Origin: Garcia nutans
Lineage: Eukaryota; Streptophyta; Magnoliopsida; Malpighiales; Euphorbiaceae
Reading direction: 5' to 3'
NCBI GenBank assembly: GCA_947685225.1
Contig: CANTUV010000056.1
Span: forward strand, 136,501 to 200,500
DNA length: 64,000 bases
Position numbers and translations under genes: made by a program
Notes under the pieces: generated by a model
What the model was told of the DNA's origin: nothing
Databases searched by the model: none
The model's input: the letters and a program-made list of their open reading frames with translations, nothing else
Shown: one piece after another, positions 22,601-34,879 of the stretch
How positions within the stretch are numbered: the stretch's first letter is position 1
How the letters are laid out: the number at the start of each line of letters is the position of its first letter

Positions 22601-25600
22601 TCCATCTAACTATAACAAAAATTGTGCTTGCAAATACATGGAGCAACGTATATAGAGAGAGGGAAGCAACAAACCATTATAAATAAACGATAAACGTTGT
22701 TGCACCCTAGCATAAACCCATCCTGTTCTCCAAAAAGAGTCATTGGATGCTTCAAGAAGCTTACTCAAACTGGCACCCAAATGAAGGCAGATCTGTGTGT
22801 AACAATGGTTCCAAGAAAATTTATAACTCCTTCTATGTTTAGCAATTAGAAACATCTTAAATAAGCGAGGAAATATCTTAAATAATTATCAGCACGTAAC
22901 ATTTCTGGGGTTAGTATGGAAGCATACCTCTTCCCACTGAGGTTTTCCCAGACGAAGATAGATTGTTAATATGATACAGCCAGGCCTTATATAGCTCTCA
23001 ATGTCAGTAGGACTGTGGGATAACCAATCAAGGATCTGGAAATGTGCCACAAGTTAACAGAATTAAACCATCTAACAGAAAGACCATTAATGGAAATTTG
23101 CACCTGAAGCAATTTCGGAATACCTGTGTACGCAGGGCAACAGGAAAATCATTCGGGTCTTTTCCAAAGAGTTTAAAAACAATTCGGTCTGTGCAACTCT
23201 GACAACATGTAGAAAAGAACAATCAATAGATTTTATTCACTAAGGCACATGTGGTTTTTGAAACACAAGAACCATGAATAACCACATCTTGGCTAATAGT
23301 ATGTGCAACACGTAAGTATAATTTTGTATATAACTCCAAAGCATCCACTAAAACTGTTAAACAAGAATTGAAGAAAGAGATGCAGACATACTTCCTCTCA
23401 ACTACTCAGTATATATGATAACAACATTAAGTACATACTTCCTAACATAGTAATCCCGAGCTGCAAAAGGCCTCACAAAAAGCCAAATATATTACAGTCA
23501 AGTTGGCAGAACCCTAGAAAAAAAAATAGTGGATTTATGGCTTTTTACATTGTACCCTGCTAATTTCGGTACTTGTACCACAGTTGTCAAACATCAAACA
23601 TACAAGAAGAAAGAAAGCATGAAACACACAGTAGAAAGTTGAGCTTGTTTAATGTAATTAGACAACAACCAAAGAGCATAAGTATATGAATTTGTAACCT
23701 GCAATCACCACATGGTACAACTATGATCCAGATAATGAGATGCAGAAACTTAAATCGCATAGATGAGCAATCACAAGTAAAAAAAAAGGAATTTGTACCT
23801 GAGCATCTCCACTGGAACTAGATGGTGACTGGGAAGAAGTTGAATCTAAGTTTCCACTCATCTGTGGTGGACTTTTCTCCTTAAAGCCTGGCTGTACCCA
23901 TAAAGGACAGTTAAAAGACGCAGAACCAGGATTTGCAGGGGCAAAAGACCTGTCTAAATTCCCTATGCACTCTTGTGATCCATCATAAACATTGTTCAAA
24001 TCAATGTTATTTCTTCCAATTGCAGCTTCTGGATCATTTGGTTTGAACGCCATAAACTGTGAACCAGATATGGCTTCTGGAGCTCGATCAGCATCATTAG
24101 TGAATATTCTTTTCTGTATCAAATCAGAAGGAGCAATCCTGCATTGGCCCAAAGGCCTCATGATAGTGCAATCATCTTTCTTAGAAGCTGAAGTAGAAGG
24201 CCCAGCACATTCAGAATCAGTTCTAATGCTATCTGGCACTTTTTCAAGTGCCCCAACAGTTTTCCCAGAATTGACCAAACCTTGAGATCCTTGCAGTAAT
24301 CCAGATATGCTCTTTCCACTAGTCCTATCAGCAAGATTGGCTAGGTTGCTTAGTAGATGAGAAAGCAGATCTTGATCCTTTGTTTTATCAGAGCTATTTG
24401 CTGCAATTCATAGAAATCAAAATATGATTGGCAGTTATAACAGCAAAGCAAAGAGAGGGAAAATTTGCAGAGATCAACTGATTATATTAAAATCTGATTT
24501 CAACATATGGGCCAAGCCTATCTTCTAGAGATAAAAGAGGGAAACAATTCAAAGAATTTAAAAGCCACCAAAGCAAAGAATTCAGCTGCCAACCAGAGAC
24601 ACCAAAAACAAAGCAGAACTTGCATTCCACATAACAGAATTTCTCCCCTTCTCTAACTTCAGGGGCAACTAGCCAAAAAGAAATGCATAATACAAGTAGC
24701 GATCAACATCTCCCCTGTGGTTTCAACTCATTGACACCAAACGTAACTACTTTCCATGGTTGACTAAATTATTAGCTGTAACTAGGCATTAACTCTGTGC
24801 AGTTATCAGAGCCCAAACCAAACATCTCATGCCATAACAATTATTTAATAAAATCAAATTTTGATCACCACGATGAAAACACAGTTATTTAAATAAAAGC
24901 AGTTAAATAAAAATCTTGTTGGAAAACAATAACTGCCATTTTAGTATCTTGGCTAAGAGATGTACTTACAGTGCAAATTGGAAAGAATCCTCAGTAGACT
25001 TATCAACAGATAGCTGCTACCCTTTTCATCATTCAAGGAAGCTCCATTAGCTACATTTTCAGGATGTGTCTTCCTCCTCCGCTTGTTATGACCAGCCAAG
25101 CGCCTACGGCAACTTCTTTTCTCTTCATCGAACTCTTGAAGAACATGAAACCTGCCCATGAGTATAACCAAGTTGCATCTAACAGGGAAGAAAAAATATA
25201 TCTTTATTTTTTACAGCAGCTAGTTGGCAACTAGTAATAAAATTACAACAACTCAAGACAATAAAAATAAATTTAAAAACAAGCATTGTCAGAATGTGGG
25301 AATTAAAGAAGCTACTATAACAGTACAATCCAAGATCAACAAGATTCTAATATGGTTATTGTAGCAAAGATAACTGACCTGCTACATTGCTGGCAAAACC
25401 GTCGCATAACATTTCCCACAAGTGCTTTACTGGCCTTGGAATGCAAGTCACAAACTTTATGCCATCGGTGATAATCCTTGGCATTGCTGAGATCAGCTTT
25501 ACAATCCTCCACCTGGCAACCGGCGCGGCTTGAAACGTTTCCTATAATTTTTGTCTTCTTCCCTCTCTTTGTATCTTCATCCATGATTGGATAGGCTTGA

Positions 25601-25962
25601 CCACCAAGCTTCAAATTAAGGGAGCCAGCCTCCTCAGTGAAGCCTTCGTCTTCAAAAACCACAACCCTTCTTCTCTTTTCCAATTCTCTCTTTCCCTTGT
25701 CATTCCCCAAACCATTATTATCAGAACAAGAAGCTGAGCCATTGAATAAACCCCCATTTGTGGTAACTTCAGGTCCAACAGGGAACAACTGCCTACTTCT
25801 ACAATCTGATGGTACAGAATTCAATGGACTAGCAGTAAAAAGATCGCCGTCCCATTTCCAGTCATTCAAATCCCATTCCAAATTCTTTTTCTCAACTGCC
25901 TTCAAATCCGGTACTGTCGAGCCATAGAAATGATGAGACTTCCCTCTTATCTTAGCCTCCAT
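19657..25962 (-). CDS. SPL12: SBP-box transcription factor, SPL1/SPL12 type with ankyrin repeats
   Basis: Ten exons: 25379-25962, 24970-25151, 23799-24400, 23124-23198, 22928-23035, 22675-22792, 22105-22246, 21775-21925, 20207-20845, 19657-20106, all GT-AG. They sum to 3051 nt, 1016 aa. N-terminal motif EWDLNDWKWDGDLF (residues about 29-42). The SBP DNA-binding domain spans exons 1-2 (CQVEDC ... CQQCSRFHVLQEFDEEKRSC, then the nuclear signal RRRLAGHNKRRRK). Exon 4 carries DRIVFKLFGKDPNDFP, conserved in the long SPL clade. Ankyrin repeats lie in exons 9-10 (GLLHRAVRRNCRPMVELLL, GLTPLHVAASRDGSENVLDALT, GLTPNDYACLRGYYSYIHLI). A hydrophobic helix near the C-terminus (AMLSMVAIAALCVCVALLF) fits the tail of this clade. 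SPL1 and SPL12 act in copper/heat responses and inflorescence thermotolerance in Arabidopsis (recalled). No miR156 site was noticed, as expected for the clade. Two residues in the SBP core look unusual (see findings). Which of SPL1 or SPL12 is nearer cannot be settled here. Confidence 0.95.
20848..21293. repeat. 223-bp perfect tandem duplication in SPL intron 8
   Basis: 20848-21070 and 21071-21293 appear identical base for base. The copy next to exon 9 begins two bases into the 3' splice site region. The distal copy carries the same pyrimidine tract but ends CTGTCAT and not CTGTCAG, so only one functional acceptor remains. The lack of differences implies a very recent event or an assembly artefact. 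Confidence 0.95.
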
Positions 25963-26460
25963 TTATACAAATTATCAAAAACCCAGGAATTACTTAAACC
26001 AAAAAAAAAAGAACAACAACAACCCAATTCAAATAAATAATTAAAGATACAGAATTTCAATCTCAATTTGCACTTGGAGATCACGAACTTGAAATTAAAT
26101 GCCAATTGACAATACAGTCTTCTGAGTCATCCTTTCAATGTCCCCAGTAATTGAAATATAGTAAAGCAAGAAATCCATGGATCCAAACAAGAGTTGCCAA
26201 AAACAAAACAAAAAAAGCTCCTGAATTACCCTCTTATAAGCTCAAAAACATGTTTTGATTCCATTGAATTGCAAATTCCAATACTAGAATTTAAAAAGGC
26301 AAAAAAAGAAAGATAAAACCTTGAATGAGTAAACAAGCTAAAGAAAAGAAGAAAAGAGGTGGGGAAGTGGTGAGTTTGCAGGTAGAGATTGCATTTGTGA
26401 GAGAAAGAAAGGAGAAAGGAAATTACGAAAAGGTCAGGAAAGAGAGAGTATTGTGTGATA
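25963..26460 (-). promoter_or_regulatory. SPL upstream and 5' leader region
   Basis: Region immediately 5' of the SPL start. It contains CT/GA-rich stretches around 26340-26420 (AAGAAGAAAAGAGG, GAGAGAAAGAAAGGAG) like many plant 5' leaders. No exact transcription start can be called. Confidence 0.4.
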
Positions 26461-27447
26461 TGAATGCGAATTCAGGGTGAGAGCACACTTTTTGATTAAA
26501 TTTACGATGGCAACTTTGGGAATCTATAGGCCCACAGCCGGGTCTCTCGCTCTCACTGTAATAACCCACCATTTTTGGCCGTTTCTTTACTAGGTGTCGA
26601 GAATCTATTCGTCTACAACCTTTCACTATCTTTTGTCTCTTTACATGACTGGTTGATTGGTTAAGTTATCGCTGATCGATTGAGAAAAAATTAACAATTA
26701 TACAACTCTTCTTTGCCTTCACATAGAGTAACACAGAGATAGAGACAATAATTTCTTTTTTAACTTCAATATCCTACAATTCAGTAACACAAAGAGCAAC
26801 ATTAATTTGAATTCATTTCGGATAAACCTATTTAAAAAAGTAAAATACCCCCTTCTCAAAGAAGCCATGTCACCCCTCTATGGTGAGGCATTCAATTTTT
26901 TTTGTTTCTTGCAAGGAATCTGGACAAATTGATTGAGAGCATTCATTTTTTTTTTGTTACGAGAGCATTCAATTAGTGCAGTGACCCTTTTACCATCTAC
27001 ATCTGTTCTTCATTATTTTCTGTTAGATGGGACCATTCCTCATCCCTGTTGCTAGGGTTGGATTCTTGAGTTGATTAGTTTGACTAATATTTTACTTGGA
27101 AATATTTTCCTAATCTAAGATGAACTTAAAAATAAATAATAATAAAGGTTACTATATAAATGATTTGCTGCATGAAATGATTCAATTCAATGATTAGTAA
27201 CACAATATCATGAAATGTAACGAATGATATTCCTAGATATTGCAAGTTTTTTTTAACACAACTCACTAAATGTAAGAAAACGGACAAGAAAAAGAAAAAC
27301 AAGCCAATGACTGCTTAAGAAATTAACTATACATATATATATATATAGGTGGAATGGTCTTATTTTAATCTTGTGGTGGTTGTCATTTTAAATTTTATTA
27401 TCATATGAAGGGAGAAAGAGTCTTTTTAATTTATCAAACTTATATAT
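26461..27447. other. intergenic, no gene seen
   Basis: AT-rich. The open frame at 26423-26626 on the minus strand has no recognisable domain. Includes a (TA)n tract near 27335. Confidence 0.5.
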
Positions 27448-27470
27448 ATATATATATAACTAGCTAGCAT

Positions 27471-28541
27471 TTCTGGCGAGCCTTGAATTCAGCTCTTCCA
27501 TCTCCCTCTCGCCTTCAACGGTTAGGCGTTCATCTTGCGTCTTGTTGTCCATTCTGTCTGGCTGCTGATGGTTCATCACTCATTTGTTTTTTAAGTATGA
27601 GCAAATTCAACTTATCTGGAGATTTTTTTGGGATGTTTTTCTATCAGGTCCAGCTGCGTCTTCTTTGCGTCAAGAACTTATCTTGTGGTGGATAAATTAC
27701 TCTCCAAAATCACCGCTGGGCATTCTTTTACGCGGTATATACCAACTGATCCTTTACTCAATTTGGTCTCATACTGCAATATAACTTGGGGAGATGAAAA
27801 TTTTCATGTGCCTGCTGTCATTGAACAGATTATAAACTTAGTTTTTAAATGGTGTGTGGCAAATTCTGGTTCGAAGGTTTCCAAAGCGTTCAAGTTGTTT
27901 CCTGAATTCTGTCCAGCAGGTATTGGCAAGAAGAAGAGGGTCACGCTAGTTTTATGGAAAATGCCGAAGCTGGGTGAATTCAAGATCAATATTGATGCCT
28001 CATTCTCTCGTACAAAGGCTGCGGGTGGCTCGATTCTTAGAGATACAGATGGTAATGTACTTGCTGCATTTTGCTATCCTTTGGAGGCCTCTAGTCCATT
28101 GGAGGCTGAGGTTCAATCCATTCTGGTAGGATTAAAATGGGGTCTCAACAAGCCGTACAGGTCTCTCCTTCTTGAATGTGACTCTCTTGAGGCTATCAAT
28201 GCACTTAGCACGGACACGACAAATTCAAGGACTCTGGGCAAGATTAAACATTTGATGAATTCAGAGAACATTGTCATCAATCACGTCCATCGTGAGGGCA
28301 ACCAGGCAGCCAATTTCTTAGCGAGATATAGCCGCTTATTTTCTATTTGCTGTAATTTTCAAAATTTTGTCAATATGCCTTCCATTCTCAAAGGCATTGT
28401 AATTTCTGACTCCTCTGGGATTCCTTATTTACGTTATAAATAAAAATTTATGGCGATCTTAGTCGTTTTCTGAGTTGGTTTCGGTCGCACACTATCCCTG
28501 AGCCACTCTTAAAATTACTAAGTTTGTCCAGGCTTTAAAAA
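27471..28541 (+). mobile_element. 5'-truncated L1-type LINE fragment
   Basis: Flanked by a 23-bp duplication (27448-27470 and 28542-28564). Its left half is (AT)n and its right half is the specific ACTAGCTAGCAT. A short A run ends the insert. Contents are the zinc-knuckle end of an L1 ORF2 (RLGVHLASCCPFCLAADGSS at about 27501) and a C-terminal RNase H domain. Only the last 1.07 kb of the element was copied, as is usual for L1 insertions. Confidence 0.88.
27628..28443 (+). pseudogene. L1 RNase H domain fragment (RVT_3 type)
   Basis: An open frame of 271 codons, with its recognisable part from about 27949. Plant L1 RNase H motifs in order: NIDASF (first Asp) at about 27988, EAEVQSILVGLKWG (Glu) at about 28105, ECDSLEAI (second Asp) at about 28177, and HREGNQAANFLAR at about 28288, where the family expects Asp (NxxADxLA) and this copy has Asn. 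The open frame joins the upstream zinc-knuckle region only after a frameshift near 27600. It is a transposon remnant and probably not a host gene, although the long uninterrupted frame is noteworthy. Confidence 0.85.
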
Positions 28542-28564
28542 ATATATATATAACTAGCTAGCAT

Positions 28565-30255
28565 AAAAATCAAAACACTAACAATTAACTAATTAATTAG
28601 TAAAATTGTTATTAGTTAATTACTACATATGAATTCAACCATTTGAATTTTGATGAGAAATTTCTTGGATAAAAAAGGAGGGGCATCCTTATCATATGGT
28701 CTGATGAACTGAAGACAGCTTTGGATAGATTTGAAGGGGAAAAAAAAAGAAAAGAAAGGCTTGTTAAAAGATCAGCAAAATCCACAGTTTTGAAGAAGAC
28801 TTTGTGCATATGTATGATAGACCCACCACAAAAAATGTACGTAGGAGGTAGGGAATGGATGAGGTGAGTATAATTTATTAAATTTTATTTTACAGAAGAT
28901 AGCAACAACATGCAATATATATATATATAGTACTTGATACGAGCCATAGGCGTAGCTTATTAATTGCTTGTTCTATTCACTGTCAGTTTTGCCTCATCCA
29001 ACAATTAATTGTACCGAGGATAAACTGAAGCTCTACTTTGCTCACCATACTACTGAGAATAATATATTCAAAAATAATTGGGTAAAAAAAATATGTATAT
29101 ATATATATATATATTCAATAATAAGGATTAGGATCACAATGTTGCATACTACATAGAGCAGTTGCATTGGTAAAAATGCTAACTGATTAAGTAATCAATT
29201 AGATGGTCCCAGACCATATAGTGGGCAGCTCATGTGATACTATATAAGGGATTGGTATTGGATGGAGCTTGTTGCATAATGTGGACCATGTGTATATTTC
29301 TCTTTTTTTTATATAGTTCAAAAAAAAGTGTGCATTTCTCTTTTTTTTTTAAATTTAAAAAAAAAATTCAAGTCATATCTTAAGAGAGAATTTTTTTTTT
29401 GAAAAGAAATTAAATGATAGTTAGATTGGCGTCACATTCCATCTTTTGTAAAATTCGTATGTCAAATCAAATTTGAACAAATTATTCAACTCGAACCATT
29501 TTTCTTTTAATTTGAACATGGATTAGCTCTTATGTAACCTTCTGAACAATAAATTTAAGATTAATGATTTCAATTGGAAAAAAAAAAAGGCATGATAAAT
29601 ACTAATTGCGTTTACGAAACCAAATACTAAAGTGTGCCTGCAAACTGCAAATTCACCTTTACCTTGTAATATAATACAAGTCTTTAACAGCTGCAGCTTT
29701 GCTGAATGCTGATTTTAAGATAAAAACTTTTAAAAGGCTCAAGGCCACCTACCTCATCAGTTCAGTTACAAACAGTTGACAGTTCTCTTTATATACTTCG
29801 GTTCTAGTACCTTATTTTCACATGTAGCGACACTGACACCACCTTGTAAGCTTTCCTCCAGTCTAATGATATTCAAACGAGGACAAATTATCTTTTCTTT
29901 TTTTCTTTATCCATCAAGGCAAATTCAGTAATAATTCTTTCGACTACAATAGCATCACTATGACCACCCAAAAGTTAAATAATAATAACAATAATAATTT
30001 AAATAAAAAACATTGAAACCAAAATCACCAAGATCTGTACACACCACTCCTGGCAAGGGTGTCCTTTAACATATTGGAATCTTTCAGACAAAAACTCATC
30101 ATTCTCTATACCATCTGTGAGTAAATACTAAAAACATTTTTAAAAAAAGGAGAAATCTTCCAGAATAATTCAAACCCTCCACTGCCAAAGACTTTGGAAG
30201 GTCAAAAGAATGTGAGATTTACCCTTGTGCATATATTCAGATGTACAAACGTTTC
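28565..30255. other. intergenic between L1 fragment and kinase
   Basis: No supported gene. Holds (AT)n tracts near 28915 and 29095 and poly-T/poly-A runs near 29305-29400. The last part (30000-30255) is probably the 3' UTR of the kinase gene. Confidence 0.5.
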
Positions 30256-33024
30256 TCATGTCTGTGCCCGATGGCTCCTTCTGCTATCTGTCTTTGAATC
30301 TTGATTGTCACTTCTATCAGTATCAGAATTCTCCTTTAATGTCTCAGTTTCTTTGATGCTTGCCTGGCTCTTTCGGCGTCTTCGATCCTGAAATTTTCAC
30401 TTCAAAAGTTTCAATTTACAGATCCCTTCTTTAGATGCAAAAGTATCCATATTTGACAGGAATTCATTAAAAAGATAAATTGTTAATGCTGTTTCTATAT
30501 ATTTCTCTGGGATACAAATTAATAGCAAGACCAAACAAACTTCAAACAAAATTTTAGAATCAAACCTCTCTAGCTATAGGATACTCCTCTGATTCAAGCA
30601 TGCGAACAACTTGACTCATCTTCAGTCTTTTTTCAGAGTCCGGATCAACACATCTTAATGCAGTTAGAAGAGCTCTTTTAAGGGCACTGGTTGATGGTCG
30701 CGTCTCAATCACAGGGTCTACAACCTCTTCTGAACATCTTCTTGCAACCATCATCTTCAACCACTCTACCAGATTTACCTGAAAGATCCACCAAATAAGA
30801 TTTTCTCAAGACAATCACAGCCATTATATCTGTTTCATTTCCACTCTACTGCTTCATGGAAATGAATGGAATTTCCAGATACTGCAAAGGATTATTTGGC
30901 CTAGGAATGCATTGAAAGGGCATCATAAAAATCTAGAACGCTCAATCAAGCAAAGAAAATGTTCCATAAGTCATTTGATGAAAATGTCTGAATCCAATGG
31001 ATGATGCAATCACATTATGCTGAAAAGGTAAGTTTAATTCATACCTCATTCTCTGGGCGACCATAATCCACTGGATCTCTTCCAGTGATTGCTTCTAAGA
31101 GCACAACTCCAAAGCTATATACATCACTCTTTTCATTTAGAAGACCAGAATTGGCATATTCGGGAGCAACATAACTGAACAATCAAGTGTGAGCAAACAT
31201 TAGCGTATAGATGGGCACATTAAATACACAGAAAACAAGAAAAGAAAGATTATTGCTGACAGCACTTGAGTTGCCTCAAATTCATAATGCAATCCACCTT
31301 AGATACAATAGTGAACGTAAAAGAAGAAAAATGAGGTGTACAAGTAAATCGCATGCAGCTGATCAGGAGAAAAGTTCTTACCCAAATGTTCCCATGACTC
31401 TAGTTGTAATATGACTTTTTCCAGCACCCAGCAATTTGGCCAGACCAAAATCAGATATCCTGGCTTCAAAGTTGTCATCAATTAATATGTTGCTCGATTT
31501 TATGTCTCGATGCACCACCTTTGGCTCAATGGCCTCATGCAAATAAGCCAGACTGAGAAACACAAACATGAATGAGAACATACTCAAAGCCACCTAAGTG
31601 TGTACAATTTAGAATAGAGTGAATGAACCTACGCCTTTGCAGTGCCAAGTAGAATTTTTATTCTAGCCTCCCAAGTAAGATAACCATGCTTGCGCATACC
31701 CCCATGCAGCCATTGCTCTAAATTGCCATTGTTGACATACTCATATACCAACAACCTGAAATTAATGGCAGGAGAATGGCAAATGAGTGAATGCAGAACA
31801 TATCTACCAGGCACACAACAGGAAAGCAAACATTTTTTGAAGCTTCAAAGGTTTCATATCGCAAGCATTCATTGCGCTAGATATCTAACTAGGGAAGTCG
31901 CTATATTTTCTTCTACAGCTTTATGAACATAGCACTCTCTGCCAAACAAATAATTTAATCACCACTCAACAGTATGCTAAAGATTTTTTCTTTTAGTTGT
32001 AATTTAAGAAATCAATTTATAAGGCCTATGTGTGCAAGGTTTTGAGTGAAAGATTAAAGCTACACACGCAAATCTGATACATTTGAGCAGTTATCTTGAA
32101 CTCTTACACAGAGATACCAAATTCAAAAACTTGACGCTTTTGTTCCCCAATCAAAATAAAGAACGTGAAAGGATACGATACCTCTGGGTGCCTTCAATGC
32201 AATAGCCAAGAAGTCGTACCAAGTTTTTATGCCGCACATGACCAATGGCCTCTACTTCAACTCTAAAATCTTTATCAGCTTGCCCTCTGTAGGAAAATAT
32301 TAGAAGACCATCAAATACAGTTTTACTGTCAAGATGATATAATCAGAATTTTATGAGATTATTATGCTATATATAGCTTTGAGATAAACTTGTATGAAAC
32401 TTACGGATTGTTCAGGAGCTTCTTGACAGCCACAGGAGTCCCATTAACAAGGTGGCCCTGATAAACAACCCCATATCCTCCATCACCAATTATATTATCC
32501 TTGGAAAACCGGTTTGTTGCAACTTGCAGATCCCTGAGGGTAAACCAATGACCCCAGCCCAAGTGTGAAAATTCAGGCAGGCCAGAAAGTGGTGAAGGGG
32601 CAGTCAGGGGATGAGAAGAAGGCCTGTAGGCAGAAGCTGTACCTGTGGCTCCCTCTTCTCCTAATTGAGACCCAGCACCATCTTTGTCAATATTATTGAA
32701 GGAGCCTGATTGGCTGCTATCATCACCATTTTCTAATTGAATCAACACTTTCTCTGATTCTTTGTCACTGAACTTATCATTAAGGCTGAGGAAACCACCA
32801 TTATTTGCCGAATTTTGATCAACACCAATCTCTTTAATTTCCTCTGAAACCTTGGGGTTTTGACTTACAGGAATTTTGCTGTTTGTTCTTGTTTTCTTTC
32901 TAAAAGTGCACCACAGTGAAACCACCAAGATCACTACACAAATCACTCCTAAACAGATGGCAATTAGTACCCACAACTGGATACCAATGTGTTTCCTGGT
33001 TAGGGTTTGATTAAGAGATGCCAT
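30256..33024 (-). CDS. receptor-like Ser/Thr protein kinase (At5g18500/GPK1 type)
   Basis: Seven exons: 32405-33024, 32182-32286, 31633-31755, 31382-31552, 31045-31174, 30566-30778, 30256-30387, all GT-AG, total 1494 nt, 497 aa. Short N-terminus, one membrane helix (LWVLIAICLGVICVVILVVS, residues about 18-37) and a Ser/Thr-rich juxtamembrane region ending with the family tag GWGHWFTLRDLQVAT. The kinase domain has the glycine loop GDGGYGVVYQG, VAVKKLL, HRDIKSSNI (RD type), DFGLAKLL and YVAPEYANSGLLNEKSDVYSFG. The basic tail RRRRKSQ is followed by a Ser/Asp-rich end. With no extracellular domain, it is likely a membrane-anchored cytoplasmic kinase. In Arabidopsis the family includes At5g18500, At2g42960 and At3g17420 (GPK1), from memory. 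An acceptor-like CTGCAG at about 33048 suggests a 5' UTR intron. Confidence 0.95.
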
Positions 33025-34302
33025 TTTCTGTTGATGCTAATAAACCTGCAGATCATAAGGCAAAAAAAAAACAATTGAAAAAAAATACACGATTCATTGA
33101 ACTCACCAATTCAAAGATTTTTGACATTTTCTCAATTTTATTATCAAGTATTAGCAGCTATAGTCAACTTGCACATCAACAGTTCAATAATAAAAGCCTT
33201 CCTTTCACATTCAATATATTCCTATGAAGTTTAAAACAGAAACGACTAGAATATAATTATGAGAAAATGATCAGCAACACAAGAAATGGCCTGTCGGCAG
33301 GGATATGGATGGGAAAAATCAGAACACTATAAACACAATAATACATTCCATTTCCATTTGAAAGAATAGCATAAGAGATCATGACTGAAAAGGGAAAAAA
33401 AATTTGAACTTTTGATAACAACAAACTGACCAATATAATTCATTTACATATATTTGTAGCGAGAATTCAAATAGAACCGACGAAAGAAAAAATCTTTTCG
33501 ATACAGAAACCTAATAAAACCAAAAAAGAAAACCTCAAAAGCATATGAAATCAGAAAACCTGAATGTGAGTCTCTCTGTCTCTGCTCTATCCACACTCTG
33601 CCTTGAAAACAAGAAACTGGAAAGCCAGAAAAACCCAAAGTTCTAAACTTTATTATTAGTGTAGGAAACCCAGTTCAAATCAAGGTAGTTGGGAGCAACC
33701 CAGAAGAGCCACATTGTCAAAAATTAGTAAAAAAAGGAAGAAATAGTTGTAAGGGTTTCCATTCTGGGTTTTCAAAAACTGGGGTAAGAAGATGTGGTGT
33801 TGTCAGTAGTGGGTGATGGGAAGGGCATGCTTTACATTACAATTACATAATACATAAACATTTTTCCTTTATATTTATATATCAAGTGAAAGAGAAGCAT
33901 CATCATCATCAAATATTTTAGAAGCTTTTTCCTTCCTTGTGTCTTCTTCTTCAGTTTCTTATTTTATTTTATAATATTTTTTTAAAAAGGAAGGTGACAA
34001 TTAGACAGAAAGTTTCATTTTTTAAATTGAACCCACAGTTGGGTGTCCTCCGTTCTATAATTTTTCTTCATTTTATGTTACTTTCTAGAATTTTCTTATT
34101 TTTTTCAGTCAAACATTGATATAAATATAGAAATAAAAAAAAGAAAAATAAAAAGAAAATATTTGAGTTATGATTACAAAGAGACAAGTAATGAGCGTGA
34201 TTGAAGACTTTTGATATGCGTAAATGAGTGAAAAAAGTTAAAATGTCAAAAATGTCTACCATTTTAAATGCTTAACACTGACAAACTAATATTACCCTTA
34301 TA
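33025..34302 (-). promoter_or_regulatory. kinase 5' leader and upstream region
   Basis: The leader probably contains an intron (acceptor CTGCAG|G about 24 bp upstream of the ATG, donor not determined). The pyrimidine-rich stretch at 33560-33610 (minus strand GAGAG motifs) may be the first leader exon. No coding sequence seen from 33650 to 34302. Confidence 0.4.
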
Positions 34303-34495
34303 TTAATATTCAAGGGCGAAGGCAGAGAGTCTTGAAAGGTAACGAATTTTTTTTTTGCTGACGTTCAAAAGTTTTTACAGGGAGATTTATACTCGCTGGA
34401 CTCATAAAACTGGGGGCGCAGCCTCCCCTCAATTCTTTTTTAAGTTTTTCTGTTGCACAGTGAAAAAGCCTATCGCATTTTTTTTTAAATTATTT

Positions 34496-34622
34496 TAACT
34501 GAAATAATGATATTTCAATCAAAATAATTATAATTTTTTTAAAAAAATTTGGCTGAACTCAGTCAGAGTTTTTCAAAAAAAATTATAATTATTTTGGCTA
34601 AAACATTATCGTTTCAGCTAAA
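34496..34622. repeat. hairpin within the hAT leader
   Basis: Inverted repeat of about 45-bp arms: ACTGAAATAATGATATTTCA at the left and a matching GCTAAAACATTATCGTTTCA-type arm at the right, both including AAAATAATTATAATTTTTTT, around a loop near 34555. Possibly a nested small MITE. Confidence 0.6.
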
Positions 34623-34879
34623 TCAATTAAAAAAAAATAAAGCTCAGACAAAGACTGAGACGAGCAAATGTAAAAAAAGAAAGAAATGAAGAAAAGAGAA
34701 AGAGGAGAGATAGAGAGAGGAGCAACATCGACCACCGTTCACTGAGCAAGCCGCCGAACGGAGGAGAGATCGCGGTCTTCGCCGGAGTCAGTCGACGTTA
34801 AGAGATAGGTTATCTTAATTTTTTTTAAATTATTACATATTTTAGATATTTTTGATAATTACTATTTAGGTTTAGATTA

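Noticed and set aside
25637..25927. Plus-strand open frame opposite SPL exon 1
   Set aside because: It is the complement of a well-supported coding exon and has no domain of its own.
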